Positions 41,052 to 52,200 are shown, numbered from the stretch's first letter. The stretch: 64,000 bases of DNA from Actinospineispora eucalypti (GCA_014208095.1 JACHMT010000001.1:1364001-1428000), one strand, 5' to 3'. A program made the numbers and translations. The notes: generated by a model not told the origin, from the sequence alone.

Positions 41052-42294
41052 CCAGGCCCCCGAGCGGCCGGACCCATCCCAGGGCAACGCTCCCGCCCCC
41101 CGGCCGGCGCGGGTGCCCGGGGGGCCGCCGGTGCCGCCGCAAGGCCGGGTGACCGGCGCGCCGCCGGCGCGCCAGCCGGCCCCGGTGCCCCGGGCGGTGC
41201 CGAACCCGCTGTCGTCGCCGAACGGCCCGGTCCCGCCGCCCCCCGGCGCGCGGAACGGTTCGCCGCCCAAACCCCCGGCGCCGCACTCTCCGGCGCCACC
41301 CGCCGGGCCGTCGAATGGCGCGAGGCCGAAGGCCCCGACACCCAAGGCCCCGGCACCGAACGGCCCGGGATCCAATGGGCTGGCGCCGAACGGATCGGGA
41401 CCGAAGGCCCCGGCCCCGCACTCCGGGCCGCCCAGCTCGCCGAGCCTGCCGGGGCAGCCGCCGAGGGTCGCGCCCAGGCCCCGCATAGGCCCTTCCGCCG
41501 CACCGAACGCCGCTCCCGGGTCGCCTTCGGCGCTGGTCGGGCCTCCGGGCGGCAAGCCGATCGCGCGCCAGTTCGGCCAGCCGGTTCGCCCGAACCGCTC
41601 GTTATCCGAGCCGGACAAGCCGACCAGGGCGTTACCCGGGCGGGGCGGCCGTTCCCCGGAGCCGAGCCGGCCGCCGGGCGGTACCCCCCAGCCCAGCACG
41701 CAACAGCCCGGCGCGCCCCATACGAACGGCCACCGCCCGGGGGAGGAACGCTCCCGGGCGCTGTCCCGCCCGGCCGAGCCGGCCGGGGTCGAGCTGCTCG
41801 GCGACCGGCTGGCCGGTTGGCTCGCCTCGGCGCGCGCCCTCCTGGCGCCGCCACCCCCTCGGCCCGGCAGCAAGACCACACAGACTCGGGTGCCGCCCGG
41901 GTTGGGTGTGCTGAGCCTGCTCGCGGTGGCCATGGTGCCGGGCGCGGGCATGGCCGCCGGCGCGATCACCGTGGCCGCCGACGCCTACTGCACCTACGGG
42001 TCGTTCTGCCTCTACTCCGGCCCGAACTTCACCGGCGACAAGGTGGAGTACCACCACGACCAGATGTTCTGCCAGGACGGGAAGCCGGCGCTGGACCTGC
42101 GCGCGGTCCTGCCGGCCGGCGTGCGTTCGGTGGTGAACAACACCCGCACCGAGACCAGCGGCCAGGCGGTGAAGTTCTTCAGCGGCGGCCAGCACCTGGT
42201 GCTCAGCACGGTCAGCCCGGGGCGCGAGGTCACCGAGATGACCGCGAACACGTCCGAGGCCATGCAGAGCCTCTGCGTCTATCCCGGCAGGTGA
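41044..42294 (+). CDS. Proline-rich membrane protein with C-terminal peptidase inhibitor I36-like domain
   Basis: A 416-residue protein. The first ~285 residues are a Pro/Ala/Gly-rich, probably disordered region with repeats such as PKAPAPNGPGSNG; next comes one transmembrane segment (GVLSLLAVAMVPGAGMAAGAITVA, ~288-312). The C terminus is a cysteine-bearing domain (CTYGSFCLYSGPNFTGDKVEYHH ... FCQDG ... VRSVVNNT ... CVYPGR) that matches the beta/gamma-crystallin-like peptidase inhibitor family I36. The domain should lie outside the membrane and the Pro-rich part inside. It overlaps the LysM gene by 8 bp, and its 3' end overlaps the convergent hxlR gene by 16 bp. The inhibited protease, if any, is unknown. 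Confidence 0.8.
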   Translation: MSDQAPERPDPSQGNAPAPRPARVPGGPPVPPQGRVTGAPPARQPAPVPRAVPNPLSSPNGPVPPPPGARNGSPPKPPAPHSPAPPAGPSNGARPKAPTPKAPAPNGPGSNGLAPNGSGPKAPAPHSGPPSSPSLPGQPPRVAPRPRIGPSAAPNAAPGSPSALVGPPGGKPIARQFGQPVRPNRSLSEPDKPTRALPGRGGRSPEPSRPPGGTPQPSTQQPGAPHTNGHRPGEERSRALSRPAEPAGVELLGDRLAGWLASARALLAPPPPRPGSKTTQTRVPPGLGVLSLLAVAMVPGAGMAAGAITVAADAYCTYGSFCLYSGPNFTGDKVEYHHDQMFCQDGKPALDLRAVLPAGVRSVVNNTRTETSGQAVKFFSGGQHLVLSTVSPGREVTEMTANTSEAMQSLCVYPGR

Positions 42295-42710
42295 ACGTTG
42301 CGCGCGTCGTAGGCGGCGCGCGCGGCGGCGATCTCGTGCTGGTGCCGTTCGGTCCAGCTGACCAGCGCCTGGATGGTGTCCAGCAGCGTGCAGCCCAGAT
42401 CGGTGACCTCGTAGTCGACCCTGGGCGGCACCACCGGGTGCACCGTGCGGCGGACCAGCCCGTCCCGCTCCAGGTGGCGCAGCGTGGTGGTGAGCATGCG
42501 CTGGCTGATCCCGTCGATGCTGCGGCGGAGCTCGGTGAAGCGCATGGTGTCCCGGTCCAGCAGCGAGATCACCAGTAACGACCACTTGTCGGCGATCCGG
42601 TCCAGGATCTGCCGGACCTCACAGTCCTCCCGGGTGTCCCACTGCAGCGCCCCGTACGGGTCGTTGGTGCAGTCCAGGTGACTCGGTGAGTTCAAAGTGC
42701 CTTCTTCCAC
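42279..42710 (-). CDS. HxlR family transcriptional regulator
   Basis: A 143-residue winged-helix regulator. CEVRQILDRIADKWSLLVISLL, the recognition region FTELRRSIDGISQRMLTTTLRHLERDGLVRR and the wing VDYEVTDLG are diagnostic for HxlR/YodB. Cys14 (DCTNDP) and the Cys in EDCEVRQI could be redox-sensing, as in HypR/QorR/YodB relatives. The family signature normally has one Cys just before the first helix, as here. It diverges from an MFS transporter gene, a usual arrangement in which the regulator represses the neighbour. Confidence 0.93.
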   Translation of the reverse strand: MEEGTLNSPSHLDCTNDPYGALQWDTREDCEVRQILDRIADKWSLLVISLLDRDTMRFTELRRSIDGISQRMLTTTLRHLERDGLVRRTVHPVVPPRVDYEVTDLGCTLLDTIQALVSWTERHQHEIAAARAAYDARNVHLPG

Positions 42711-42739
42711 AACGGTCCATGGTGACGCATAGTGCGATC

Positions 42740-42756
42740 AGTTACAAGAAGGAACT
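42740..42756. promoter_or_regulatory. Candidate HxlR operator
   Basis: An imperfect palindrome AGTTAC-AAGAA-GGAACT (42740-42756; one mismatch between arms) lies between divergent hxlR and the MFS gene, directly before the ribosome site AAGGAG (42757-42762) of the latter. HxlR proteins bind similar short palindromes. Confidence 0.45.
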
Positions 42757-42769
42757 AAGGAGCTTCTCA

Positions 42770-44152
42770 GTGACTGTGACTCGTGTGCAGCCGAGCCGCC
42801 TGGGCATCGGCGCACTCTTCGTGTTGTGCGGCGCGATCTTCCTCGAGGCGATCGACATCACCATGCTGAACGTGGCGCTGCCGGCGGTACGCGCCGAGCT
42901 CGGGCTTTCCACGGCGATGCTCAGCGGGGCGGTCAGCGCCTACGTGCTCGGCTACGGCGGCCTGATGCTGCTCGGCGGCCGGGTGGCCGACCTGCTCGGC
43001 CGGCGCCGGGTGTTCCTGGCCTCGCTGGCGGTGTTCCTGGTGTTCTCCGCGCTGGGCGGGTTCGCCGGGGAGGGGTGGACGCTGCTGGTCGCCCGGTTCG
43101 TGAAGGGCGTCGCGGCCGCGTTCATGACGCCGGCCGGGCTGTCGCTGATCACCACCGCCGTACCGGAGGGCCGGCAACGCAACCGGGCGCTGCTGATCTA
43201 CGCGGGGGTCGGCGCGGGTGGTTACTCGCTGGGCCTGGTGATCGGTGCGCTGCTGGCGGCGGTGGACTGGCGATGGGTGTTCTTCGCCCCGGCGGTGCTG
43301 TCCGGGCTGATCCTCGCGCTGGGGCTGGCGGTGCTGCCCCGCGACGGGGTGGTCGCGCGGCCGGACGGGCGGACCGACCTGGCCGGTGCGATCACCATCA
43401 CCTCGGCGATGCTGCTGCTGGCCTACGGGGTGGTGCGGCTGGAACACGGGCTGGCCGGGTCGCTGGGCGCGTTGCTCGGCGGGTTGGTCCTGGTCGGGGT
43501 GTTCGTGCTGGTGGAGCGGCGCTCGGCGGCGCCGCTGGTGCGGCTGGGCATCTTCGCGTCCGCGCCCCTGGTGCGGGCCAACCTGGCCGCGCTGCTGTTC
43601 GTCGGGTCGTTCTTCGGGTTCTTCTTCCTGGTCACGCTGTACCTGCAGGAGCTGCGTGGCTGGTCGGCACTGCAGACCGCGTCCGTGCTGGTGCTGGCCG
43701 GCGTGGACGCGATCCTCGCGCCGACCTTGGCGCCGCCGCTGGTGAACCGGTTCGGCACGGCGCGGGTGGTGTTCGGCGGGATCCTGCTGGGCACGCTGGG
43801 CTACCTGCTGTTCCTGCCGGTCGGGCTGGACTGGACCTACCTCGCCATGTTCCCCAGCACGCTGCTGCTCGGGCTGGCCTTCTCGCTGGTCTACGGCCCG
43901 TTGACGATCGCGGCCACGGACGGCGTGGCGGCGGACGAGCAGGGCCTGGCCAGCGGCCTGCTGAACACCTCGATCCAGTTCGGTACCGCGCTGGGGCTCT
44001 CCGCCGTGACGGCGGTCAGCGTGGCCGCCGGCACGCCCGGCGACTCCGGCCTGGACGCCCTCCGCGCCGCCTTGTGGATACCCCTGGCCGGCGCCGCCCT
44101 GGCCGCCCTGATCATCGCCACCGGCCTGCGCCGGCCGGTCGAAGGGCGGTAG
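42770..44152 (+). CDS. MFS drug-efflux type transporter (DHA2-like)
   Basis: A 460-residue major facilitator protein with 12-14 hydrophobic segments. Motif A appears as GGRVADLLGRRRVFL after the second segment and motif C-like residues as YAGVGAGGYSLGLVIGALL. The N terminus LGIGALFVLCGAIFLEAIDITMLNVALPAV is typical of DHA2/EmrB-like exporters (VDxTIVNVALP). The GTG start is fixed by AAGGAG 7 nt upstream. It is divergent from hxlR and 2 bp from the FMN-binding gene, so the pair may form an inducible stress or drug response. Confidence 0.91.
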   Translation: MTVTRVQPSRLGIGALFVLCGAIFLEAIDITMLNVALPAVRAELGLSTAMLSGAVSAYVLGYGGLMLLGGRVADLLGRRRVFLASLAVFLVFSALGGFAGEGWTLLVARFVKGVAAAFMTPAGLSLITTAVPEGRQRNRALLIYAGVGAGGYSLGLVIGALLAAVDWRWVFFAPAVLSGLILALGLAVLPRDGVVARPDGRTDLAGAITITSAMLLLAYGVVRLEHGLAGSLGALLGGLVLVGVFVLVERRSAAPLVRLGIFASAPLVRANLAALLFVGSFFGFFFLVTLYLQELRGWSALQTASVLVLAGVDAILAPTLAPPLVNRFGTARVVFGGILLGTLGYLLFLPVGLDWTYLAMFPSTLLLGLAFSLVYGPLTIAATDGVAADEQGLASGLLNTSIQFGTALGLSAVTAVSVAAGTPGDSGLDALRAALWIPLAGAALAALIIATGLRRPVEGR

Positions 44153-44154
44153 TG

Positions 44155-44631
44155 ATGACTCAGCGGGCGCGCAGGTTTGACGAGATCTCCGGCGAGTTCG
44201 TCCGATACGTGACTGACATCAAGTACGCCACGATGACCACGGTGGACGCCAAGGGCCGGCCGAGGGCGCGGGTGCTGCTGCCGATCTGGGAGCTCACCGA
44301 GGCCGGGCCGGTCGGTTGGCTGGCCGCCTACCGGACACCGGTCAAGGTTGCGCACCTGGCGGACAACCCGCACACCACGTTCTCCTACTGGGACCCGAAG
44401 CAGAACTCGGTGTTCGTGGACGCCACGGCGGCCTGGGTTGAGGACGCCGAGGAGAAGGCCAGGGTGTGGCGGCTGTACCGGACGGGCAGCCCGCCCGGCG
44501 TCGGCTACGACCCGATCGCCTACTGGCGCGGCGGGCCGGCCGACCCGGAGTACGGCCTGCTCCGGATCGACCCGTGGCGGGTGCAGGTGCTGCGCGGCTC
44601 CGACCTGCGCAGCATCCTCTGGTACGCCTGA
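44155..44631 (+). CDS. Pyridoxamine 5'-phosphate oxidase-like FMN/F420-binding protein
   Basis: A 158-residue split-barrel flavin-binding protein: KYATMTTVDAKGRPRARVLLPIWE (first strands), TPVKVAHLADNPHTTFSYWDPKQNSVFVDATAAWV and IDPWRVQVLRG at the C terminus are typical of PNPOx-like general-stress proteins. It starts 2 bp after the MFS gene and is probably co-transcribed with it under HxlR. Whether it uses FMN or F420 cannot be told. Confidence 0.85.
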   Translation: MTQRARRFDEISGEFVRYVTDIKYATMTTVDAKGRPRARVLLPIWELTEAGPVGWLAAYRTPVKVAHLADNPHTTFSYWDPKQNSVFVDATAAWVEDAEEKARVWRLYRTGSPPGVGYDPIAYWRGGPADPEYGLLRIDPWRVQVLRGSDLRSILWYA

Positions 44632-45444
44632 CCCGCCCAGCCGCGGCGCGCCAACTTGATCGACATCAACCTCAGATGCCCCGCTGGAGGCTTGGGTTCA
44701 GGGGTTCGTTGCAACACCGTGGTTGGTGTCGATCTTCGTTAGGCGGATCGGTGCGTCCAAAGATCAGCTTGGACGGCGTGGCTGGTCGGTCTGCCGCCGC
44801 TCGGGTGAGGCCCGTTGCGCTGGGTCCGGGCGCCGGCGGCCCTTTCGCTACGCACCGTGACGGTCGGGAGGGCTTCCGAACGGGTCCGCGCCTGCCTTGC
44901 TCGTCGAGCGCTGGCTGGGTCCGCTTTCGATCAAGCCGGAGCCGGACTGAGCCTGCGTTCGACGAAGACGGAGGCGTTAGCCGCTCGCGGATCGACCACG
45001 GACCGTAAACCGGGACGCATGAGAACGGGACGCATGAGAACGGGCCATGTGAGACCGGGGCGCAACGCAACGGGCCGCCGACGCCCGGACCCAGCGCAAC
45101 GGGCCTCACCCGAGCGGCGGCTGACCGCCCAGCCGCGCCCTCCAAGCCATCCTTGGGCCGGGCACCCCACTCAGCTGAAGATCCACATCAACCTCACGCA
45201 CCTGCACCGGGCGGAGAAGGTGCTTGAGGTTGATGTCGATCACGAATTCGGCCGACGGTAGGCGGTCCGGCGTCTCCCGCCGGCTGCACGCCGCCCGTCG
45301 CGTTTCGTCTTCGCTGCTTACCGTGACGGGTTTCGGCATGGTCGGCCAGTGCCGCGCCGGCCAAGCAATCCAGTCCGGCACCGCACCTAAACGATCTCGA
45401 GGGTCGGACTGTACCCGCGGACCAGGTCGGGAGGTTGGGGTCGG
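44632..45444. repeat. 813-bp non-coding region of nested repeats (includes copy 1 of a ~250-bp interspersed element)
   Basis: Four copies of GATCGACATCAACC-type motifs lie at 44658-44671 (+), 44721-44734 (-), 45180-45193 (+, one change) and 45228-45241 (-), giving two hairpins that frame the region. A 48-bp inverted repeat with one mismatch joins 44794-44841 and 45073-45120. Between the arms, 44759-45008 is homologous to 61947-62193, sharing for example TTTCGCTACGCACCGTGA and CGTCGAGCGCTGG. A 15-bp tandem (GGGACGCATGAGAAC) stands at 45012-45026 and 45027-45041, followed by a degenerate third unit. I see no convincing gene; open frames here are repeat-derived. Confidence 0.75.
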
Positions 45445-48400
45445 TCAGTCGTCGCCGAGGGCTTCGGCGATCAGGGCTTGTTGCTCGAACTCGTGCACCT
45501 TGCCGGAGCCGGCGGCCGGGGCGGCCATCCGGCGGCGGGAGACCCGGCGGAGGCGGCCGAGGCGGTCCGGGGACAGCTCCGGCAGCGCCAGACCGAAGAA
45601 CGGCCAGGCACCCTGGTTGGCCGGCTCCTCCTGAACCCACCGGATGTCGGTGGCGTTCGGGTAACGCTCCAGCGCGGCCAGCAGCTTCTTCTTGGGCAGC
45701 GGGTAGAGCTGCTCCACCCGGATGACGGCCAGGTCGGTCCGTTCCGCGCCGCCCGCCTTCTCCAGCGCGGCCATCAGCTCGTAGTAGATCTTCCCGGAGC
45801 ACAGCAGCAACCGGCGCACCCCCGGCTGCGGCCCGCGCGCGGCGGCGAACCGGGGGTCGTCCAGCACCGAGCGGAACGCCCCGTGGGTGAACGCCTCCAG
45901 CGGGCTGACGACCTGCTTGGCCCGCAGCATCCACTTCGGCGTGAACACCACCAGCGGCCGCCGGACGCCGTCCATGGCGTGCCGGCGGAGCAGGTGGAAG
46001 TAGTTCGCCGGGTCGGAAGGCAGCGCGACCGTCATCGAGCCCTCGGCGCACAGCTGCAGGAACCGCTCGATGCGGCCGCTCGAGTGGTCCGGCCCCTGGC
46101 CCTCCAGGCCGTGCGGCAGCAGCAGCACCACGTCCGAGGTCTGCCCCCACTTGGCCTCACCGGACGAGATGAACTCGTCGATGACCGACTGGGCGCCGTT
46201 CACGAAGTCGCCGAACTGCGCCTCCCAGAGCACCAGGGCGTCCGGGTTGGCCACCGAGTAGCCGTACTCGAAGCCGAGCGCGGCGAACTCGGACAGCGCG
46301 GAGTCGTACGGCAGGAACCGGCCCTGCTCGGGGGACAGGTTGCGCAGCGGGTAGTACTCCTCGCCGGTCTTCTTGTCGATCACCACCGAGTGCCGCTGCA
46401 CGAACGTGCCGCGCCGGGTGTCCTGGCCGGCCATCCGGATCAGCCGCCCGTCCATGGCCAGCGAGCCGAGCGCGAGCAGCTCGGCGAACGCCCAGTCCAC
46501 GTTGCCCTCGCGGGACATCTTGAGCCGTCGCTCCAGCACCGGGCGCACCCTCGAGTGCACGGTGAAGCCCTCGGGCAGGTCGGTGTGCGCGTCGCCGATC
46601 CGCTGGACCACCTCCAGCGGGACCGCGGTCTCCAGCTTGGTGGGCAGCGCCTGCTCCTGCTCCACCGAGGGGCTGGCCGTGACCTTGCCCCGCTCCAGCT
46701 CGCGCACCTCGTTGAACACGTGCTCCAGCTGGCTGGAGAAGTCCTTCAGCGCGTGCTCGGCCTCCTCCATGGAAATGTCCCCACGGCCGATCAGCGACTC
46801 GGTGTAGCTCTTCCGCACGCTGCGCTTGGCGTCGATGATCTCGTACATCGCGGGCTGGGTCATCGACGGATCGTCGCCCTCATTGTGCCCTCGGCGGCGG
46901 TAGCAGATCATGTCGATGACCACGTCGTTGTTCCACCGCTGCCGGTACTCCACGGCCAGCCGGGCCACCCAGACGCAGGCCTCCGGGTCGTCCCCGTTCA
47001 CGTGGAACACCGGGGCGCCGATCATCTTGGCCACGTCGGTGCAGTACTGGCTGGACCGGGAGTTCTCCGGGGCGGTGGTGAAGCCGACCTGGTTGTTCAC
47101 CACCACGTGCACGGTGCCACCGGTGCGGTAGCCGCGCAGCAGCGCCAGGTTCAGCGTCTCGGCCACCACGCCCTGCCCGGCGAACGCGGCGTCGCCGTGC
47201 AGCATCACCGGCATCACGGTGAACCCGTCCGGGCCCTTGTCCAGGATGTCCTGCTTGGCCCGGACGATGCCCTCCAGCACCGGGTCGACCGCCTCCAGGT
47301 GCGAGGGGTTGGCGGTCAGCGAGACCACGGTCTCCCCGTCGCCGAACATCCGGAAGTACTTGCCCTCCGCGCCCAGGTGGTACTTCACGTCGCCGGAGCC
47401 GTGCGCCTGGCCCGGGTCCAGGTTGCCCTCGAACTCCCGGAAGATCTGGCTGATCGGCTTGCCCACGATGTTGGCCAGCACGTTCAGCCGGCCCCGGTGC
47501 GGCATGCCGATGACGACCTCTTCGAGCTCGTCGGCCGCCGCCGAGTCCAGGATCGCGTCCAGCAGCGGGATGACGGTCTCGCCGCCCTCCAGGGAGAACC
47601 GCTTCTGCCCGACGTACTTGGTCTGCAGGAAGGTCTCGAACGCCTCGGCCGCGTTCAGCTTGGACAGGATGTACTTCTGCTCGGCCACCGGCGGCTTCTG
47701 GTGCGGCCGCTCGATGCGCTCCTCCAGCCAGGCCCGCTGCTGGGGGTCGGCGATGTGCATGTACTCGGTGCCGATGGTGCGGCAGTAGGCGTCACGCAGC
47801 ACGCCGAGCACGTCGCGCAGCTTCATGTGCTGCTTGCCGGCGAACCCGCCGACCCCGAACTCCCGCTCCAGGTCCCACAGGGTCAGCCCGTGGGAGAGCA
47901 CGTCCAGGTCGGGGTGGTGGCGCTGCCGGTAGTTGAGCGGGTCGGTGTTGGCCATCAGGTGGCCCCGGGTGCGGTAGGACTCGATCAGCTCGAGCACCCG
48001 GGCGGTCTTGTCGACCACGCCCTCGGGGATGTCCTGCACCCAGCGGACCGGCTCGTAGGGCACCCGCAGCGAGGCGAAGACGTCGTCGTAGAACCGGTCC
48101 TCGCCGAGCAGCAGCTGGTGCACCCGGCGCAGGAAGTCGCCGGACTCGGCGCCCTGGATGATCCGGTGGTCGTAGGTGGAGGTCAGCGTGATGATCTTGC
48201 TGACGCCGAACTTGGCCAGCTGCTCATCGCTGGCCCCTTGAAATGCCGCCGGGTACTCCATCGCACCGACGCCGACGATGGTGCCCTGACCGGCCATCAG
48301 CCGGGGCACGCTGTGGTTGGTGCCCAGGGTGCCCGGGTTGGTCAGGCTGATCGTGGTGCCGGCGAAGTCGGCCGCCTGCAGCGCGCCCACCCGTGCCTTG

Positions 48401-49206
48401 CGCACCATCTCCTCGTAGGCCGCCCAGAACTGCGCGAAGCTCATCGCCTCGCAGCCCTTGATCGACACCACGACCAGGGAACGCTGGCCGTTCTTGCCCT
48501 GCAGGTCGATCGCCAGACCCAGGTTCACGTGGTCCGGCTGGACCACGTTGGGCTTGCCGTCCACCTCGGCGAAGTGGCGGTTCATCACCGCGAAGTCGGC
48601 CAGTGCCCGGACCACCGCGTAGCCGATCAGGTGGGTGAAGGAGATCTTCCCGCCGCTGGTGCGCCGGAGGTGACTGTTGATCACGATCCGGTTGTCCGCG
48701 AGCAGCTTGGCCGGCACCGCGCGAACGCTGGTCGCGGTCGGCACGGTCAGCGAGGTCTCCATGTTCTTGACCACCGCGTTGGCCGCGCCGCGCAGCTGGG
48801 TCGCCTCGCCGTCCAGCGCCGCCGGGGCGGCGGCCGGCTTGGCGGCCCGGGAGCCGCTGCCGGCGGCCGGCTTCGCGTCGACCGGCTTGGCGTCGGCCGA
48901 CTTGCCGTCGGCGGGCCGGGCGTCGTCGGGCCTGGTTTCGGCCGGCTTGGCCTTCGGGGCCGTCGCCTGGGTGGTGGCCGTCGCGCCGTTGCCGTCGCTC
49001 TTCCCGGTGGCCGGCGCCGCGTTCGGGGCCGGCCGGTAGTCGGCGAAGAAGTCGTGCCAGGCCGAGTCGACAGACGAAGGGTCGTCCAGGAAGCGCTGGT
49101 ACATCTCCTCGACGAGCCACTCGTTGGTGCCGAACTGGGCGGTTGGGAAGGGCGGGTTCGACGCGCCGGAGAAGCTGCTCGTGGCCACGATTGAAGATCG
49201 CCTCAC
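45445..49206 (-). CDS. kgd: Multifunctional 2-oxoglutarate metabolism enzyme (E1o/E2o fusion, Kgd/OdhA)
   Basis: A 1253-residue actinobacterial fusion of an E2o-like succinyltransferase domain and a thiamin-diphosphate E1o domain; it acts as 2-oxoglutarate decarboxylase/dehydrogenase at the TCA cycle branch. The N terminus [24 protein letters not shown] is the conserved E1o segment, followed by an Ala/Lys/Asp-rich linker (~50-135). The acyltransferase domain includes [17 protein letters not shown] [18 protein letters not shown] at ~355. The E1o core shows [31 protein letters not shown] and VNNQVGFTT (ThDP/Mg site). No lipoyl domain is present, as usual for this type. GTG start at 49206 or 49188. 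The gene ends beside a long repeat region. Confidence 0.96.
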   Translation of the reverse strand: MRRSSIVATSSFSGASNPPFPTAQFGTNEWLVEEMYQRFLDDPSSVDSAWHDFFADYRPAPNAAPATGKSDGNGATATTQATAPKAKPAETRPDDARPADGKSADAKPVDAKPAAGSGSRAAKPAAAPAALDGEATQLRGAANAVVKNMETSLTVPTATSVRAVPAKLLADNRIVINSHLRRTSGGKISFTHLIGYAVVRALADFAVMNRHFAEVDGKPNVVQPDHVNLGLAIDLQGKNGQRSLVVVSIKGCEAMSFAQFWAAYEEMVRKARVGALQAADFAGTTISLTNPGTLGTNHSVPRLMAGQGTIVGVGAMEYPAAFQGASDEQLAKFGVSKIITLTSTYDHRIIQGAESGDFLRRVHQLLLGEDRFYDDVFASLRVPYEPVRWVQDIPEGVVDKTARVLELIESYRTRGHLMANTDPLNYRQRHHPDLDVLSHGLTLWDLEREFGVGGFAGKQHMKLRDVLGVLRDAYCRTIGTEYMHIADPQQRAWLEERIERPHQKPPVAEQKYILSKLNAAEAFETFLQTKYVGQKRFSLEGGETVIPLLDAILDSAAADELEEVVIGMPHRGRLNVLANIVGKPISQIFREFEGNLDPGQAHGSGDVKYHLGAEGKYFRMFGDGETVVSLTANPSHLEAVDPVLEGIVRAKQDILDKGPDGFTVMPVMLHGDAAFAGQGVVAETLNLALLRGYRTGGTVHVVVNNQVGFTTAPENSRSSQYCTDVAKMIGAPVFHVNGDDPEACVWVARLAVEYRQRWNNDVVIDMICYRRRGHNEGDDPSMTQPAMYEIIDAKRSVRKSYTESLIGRGDISMEEAEHALKDFSSQLEHVFNEVRELERGKVTASPSVEQEQALPTKLETAVPLEVVQRIGDAHTDLPEGFTVHSRVRPVLERRLKMSREGNVDWAFAELLALGSLAMDGRLIRMAGQDTRRGTFVQRHSVVIDKKTGEEYYPLRNLSPEQGRFLPYDSALSEFAALGFEYGYSVANPDALVLWEAQFGDFVNGAQSVIDEFISSGEAKWGQTSDVVLLLPHGLEGQGPDHSSGRIERFLQLCAEGSMTVALPSDPANYFHLLRRHAMDGVRRPLVVFTPKWMLRAKQVVSPLEAFTHGAFRSVLDDPRFAAARGPQPGVRRLLLCSGKIYYELMAALEKAGGAERTDLAVIRVEQLYPLPKKKLLAALERYPNATDIRWVQEEPANQGAWPFFGLALPELSPDRLGRLRRVSRRRMAAPAAGSGKVHEFEQQALIAEALGDD

Positions 49207-49240
49207 TTGAACGAGTTCGGGTCGCTGTTCAGGTTAGCCG

Positions 49241-52200
49241 TTACCCGCTAAACCGCGTAGTTGCCGAGGTGGGACCGAGGGAAGGCTTAACGTTGTCCGC
49301 CCAGTCGGGTGCGCCGGCCCGCCAGAAGGCCGCGTACCTCCCGCCCCGTTCGAGCAGCTCGGCGTGGGTGCCCTGCTCGGCGATCCGCCCGTCGGCGAGC
49401 ACCACGATCCGGTCCGCCCGTGCGGCGGTGGCCAGCCGGTGCGCCACCAGCACGGTGGTCCGGCGCGCCCGCAACCGGTCGCCGGCGGCCAGCACGGCTC
49501 CCTCGGTGGCCGGGTCCAGCGCGGCGGTGGCCTCGTCCAGCAGCAGCAGGTCCGGCCGCACCAGCTGCGCCCGGGCCAGCGCGATCAGCTGGCGCTGGCC
49601 GGCGGAAAGGCCCTGGCCGCGCTCGCCGATCGGCTGCCGGAACCCGGCCGGCAGGCCGGCGATCATGTCCAGCGCGCCGACCTCGGCGGCGGCCGCCTCG
49701 ATCTCCTCCCGGCCGGCGTCCGGGCGCCCGTAGGCGATGTTGCTGGCGACGTCCCCGGTGAACAGGTGCGGCTCCTGCGGGACGACGCCCAGCCGCCCCC
49801 GGAACCCGGCCAGCGGGTATCGGCGCAGGTCGACCCCGTCCAGCCGGACCTGGCCCTCGGTCACGTCGTAGTAGCGGCCGAGCAGCTTCACCACGGTGGA
49901 CTTGCCGGCGCCGGTGGCGCCGACCAGCGCCACCGTCTCGCCCGGGCGGATGAGCAGGGACAGCCCGTCCAGCGCGTCCCGCTCGGTGCCCGGGTAGCGG
50001 AACCGCACCCGGTCCAGCTCCACCTCGCCGCGCAGCCGTTCCGGCATGCGGACCGGGTCGTCGGTATCCGGAACCGAGGTGGGGGTGCGCAGCAGGTCGC
50101 CGATCCGGGTCAGCCCGACCTTGGCCTGCTGGTAGCCGTCGAAGACCTGGGAGAGCGCCTGCACCGGGGCGAAGAACATGCCCAGGTAGAGCAGGAACGC
50201 CGCGAGCACGCCGGGGGTCAGGTCGCCGCCGGCCACCCGGCTGGCGCCCACCCCGAGCACCGCCGACTGGGTCAGCTCGGACAGCAGCATGACGAACGGG
50301 AAGTAGATCGCGATGTAGCGCTGGGCGCGCAGCCGGGACACCCGGTAGGCGGCGCTGCGCTCGCCGAACTCGGCCGCGCTGCGCTCCTCCCGCACGAACG
50401 CCTGGGAGACCCGCAACCCGGACACGTTCTCCTGCAGGTCGGCGTTCACCGCGCTGACCCGTTCCCGGGCCTGCGCGTACGCCTCCGAGGCCTGGCGCCG
50501 GAACACCACGGTGGCCACGATCAGCGGGGGCAGCGCGGCCAGCGCGACCAGCGCCAGCTCCAGGTCGGTGGCGAGCAGCGCGAACGTCACGCCGAACACG
50601 GTGAGCAGGCTGACCACCGCCTGCACCAAACCGGTCTGCAGGAAGGTGGACAGGGCGTCCACGTCGGTGGTCATCCGGGTCATGATCCGGCCGGCCAGCT
50701 CGCGCTCGTAGTAGTCCAGGCCCAGCCGCTGCAGGTGGGCGTAGCTGCGGATGCGCAACAGGTAGAGCAGGCTCTCCCCGGCCCGCGCGGTGACCAGCGT
50801 CTGCGCCCAGGAGACCAGCCAGTCCACGGCGGCCACCGCCACCCCGATCGCGGCGGCCATGGCGAGCACCGACTCGGCCTTCCCGAGGATGCCGCCGTCC
50901 ACCGCCAGCCGGGCCAGCGACGGGTAGGCCACGCTGGCCAGCGCTCCGGTGGCGACCAGCAGGATGCTCAGCCCGAGCAGGCCGCGCACCGGGCGCAGCA
51001 GCGGGCGCAGGGCGAAGTCCGGGTCCGGCGCGGTCGGGTCTGGGTCGCCGCGCAGTTGTGGCTGGTCGGTGGCCGGGGGCAGCGCGGCCACGGCCTCGAG
51101 GAGTTCCGGGGACGGCGGCACGTGTCCGGCGGCGGGTACGCCACCACCTCCGCCACCTCCGCCGCCGGCCGAGGGCATCGCGGGGGAACGGCCGTCCAGC
51201 GTTTCCGGCGGGTCCGGCCAGAGGTCGGCGGGCTGGGCGTCGGTCGGCTCGCCGAGCACCTCGTCCAGCAGCCCCTTGGCCCGCAGCTCGGCCTGGGTGC
51301 CGGCGGCGGCGACCCGGCCGTCCTTGAGCACCACGATCCGGTCGGCCAGGGAGAGGGTGGACTGCCGGTGCGCGATCAGGATGGTGGTGCGCTCGGCGGT
51401 GACCTCGCGCAGCGTGGCGTGGATGGCCGCCTCGGTCTCCGCGTCCACCGCCGACGTGGCGTCGTCCAGCAGCAGCACGCGCGGGTCGGAGAGCAGCGCC
51501 CGGGCCAGGGCCACCCGTTGCCGCTGCCCGCCGGAAAGGGTCAGCCCGCGCTCGCCGACCAGGGTCTGGTAACCGTCCGGCAACCCGGCGACGAACTCGT
51601 CCACCTGGGCCGCGCGGGCCGCCCGCAGCACCTCCTCGTCGGAGGCGTCCGGGCGGCCGTAGGCGATGTTGGCCCGGATGGTGTCGGAGAAGAGGAAGGC
51701 CTCCTCGAAAACCACGCCCAGCTCGTGGCGCAGCTCTTTGAGGCGCAGCCGGTTCAGTGGCCGGCCGCCGATGCGGATCTCCCCGGCCTGCGGGTCGTAG
51801 AACCGGGGCAGCAGCATGGCCACCGTCGACTTGCCGGAACCGGCCGCGCCGACCAGCGCGACCGTCTCCCCGGGCGCCACCCGCAGCGAGACCCCGTCCA
51901 GCACCGGGTCGTCCTGGCGGTAGCCGAACCGCACGCCGTCCAGCTCCACGGCCAGCGGCCCCTCGGGCAGCGTCTCCGGGTCGATCGGGTCGGTGACCTC
52001 GGGCTGCGACTCGATCAGCTCGTACACCCGCTCCACGCCCGCCCGGGCCAGCTGCCCGGACACGTAGAGGCTGCCCACCATCCGGGCCGGCCCGATCAGG
52101 TTGCCGACGTAGGCGCAGAACGCCAGGAACGTGCCGATGGTGATCTCGCCGCGCAGCGCCAGCAGCCCGCCGATGCCGAACACCGCGATCAGCCCCAGCG

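Noticed and set aside
44466..45261. Open frames of 100-180 codons across the repeat region at 44.6-45.3 kb
   Set aside because: They follow the repeat structure on both strands, have no ribosome sites and no similarity to proteins I know; treated as non-coding.
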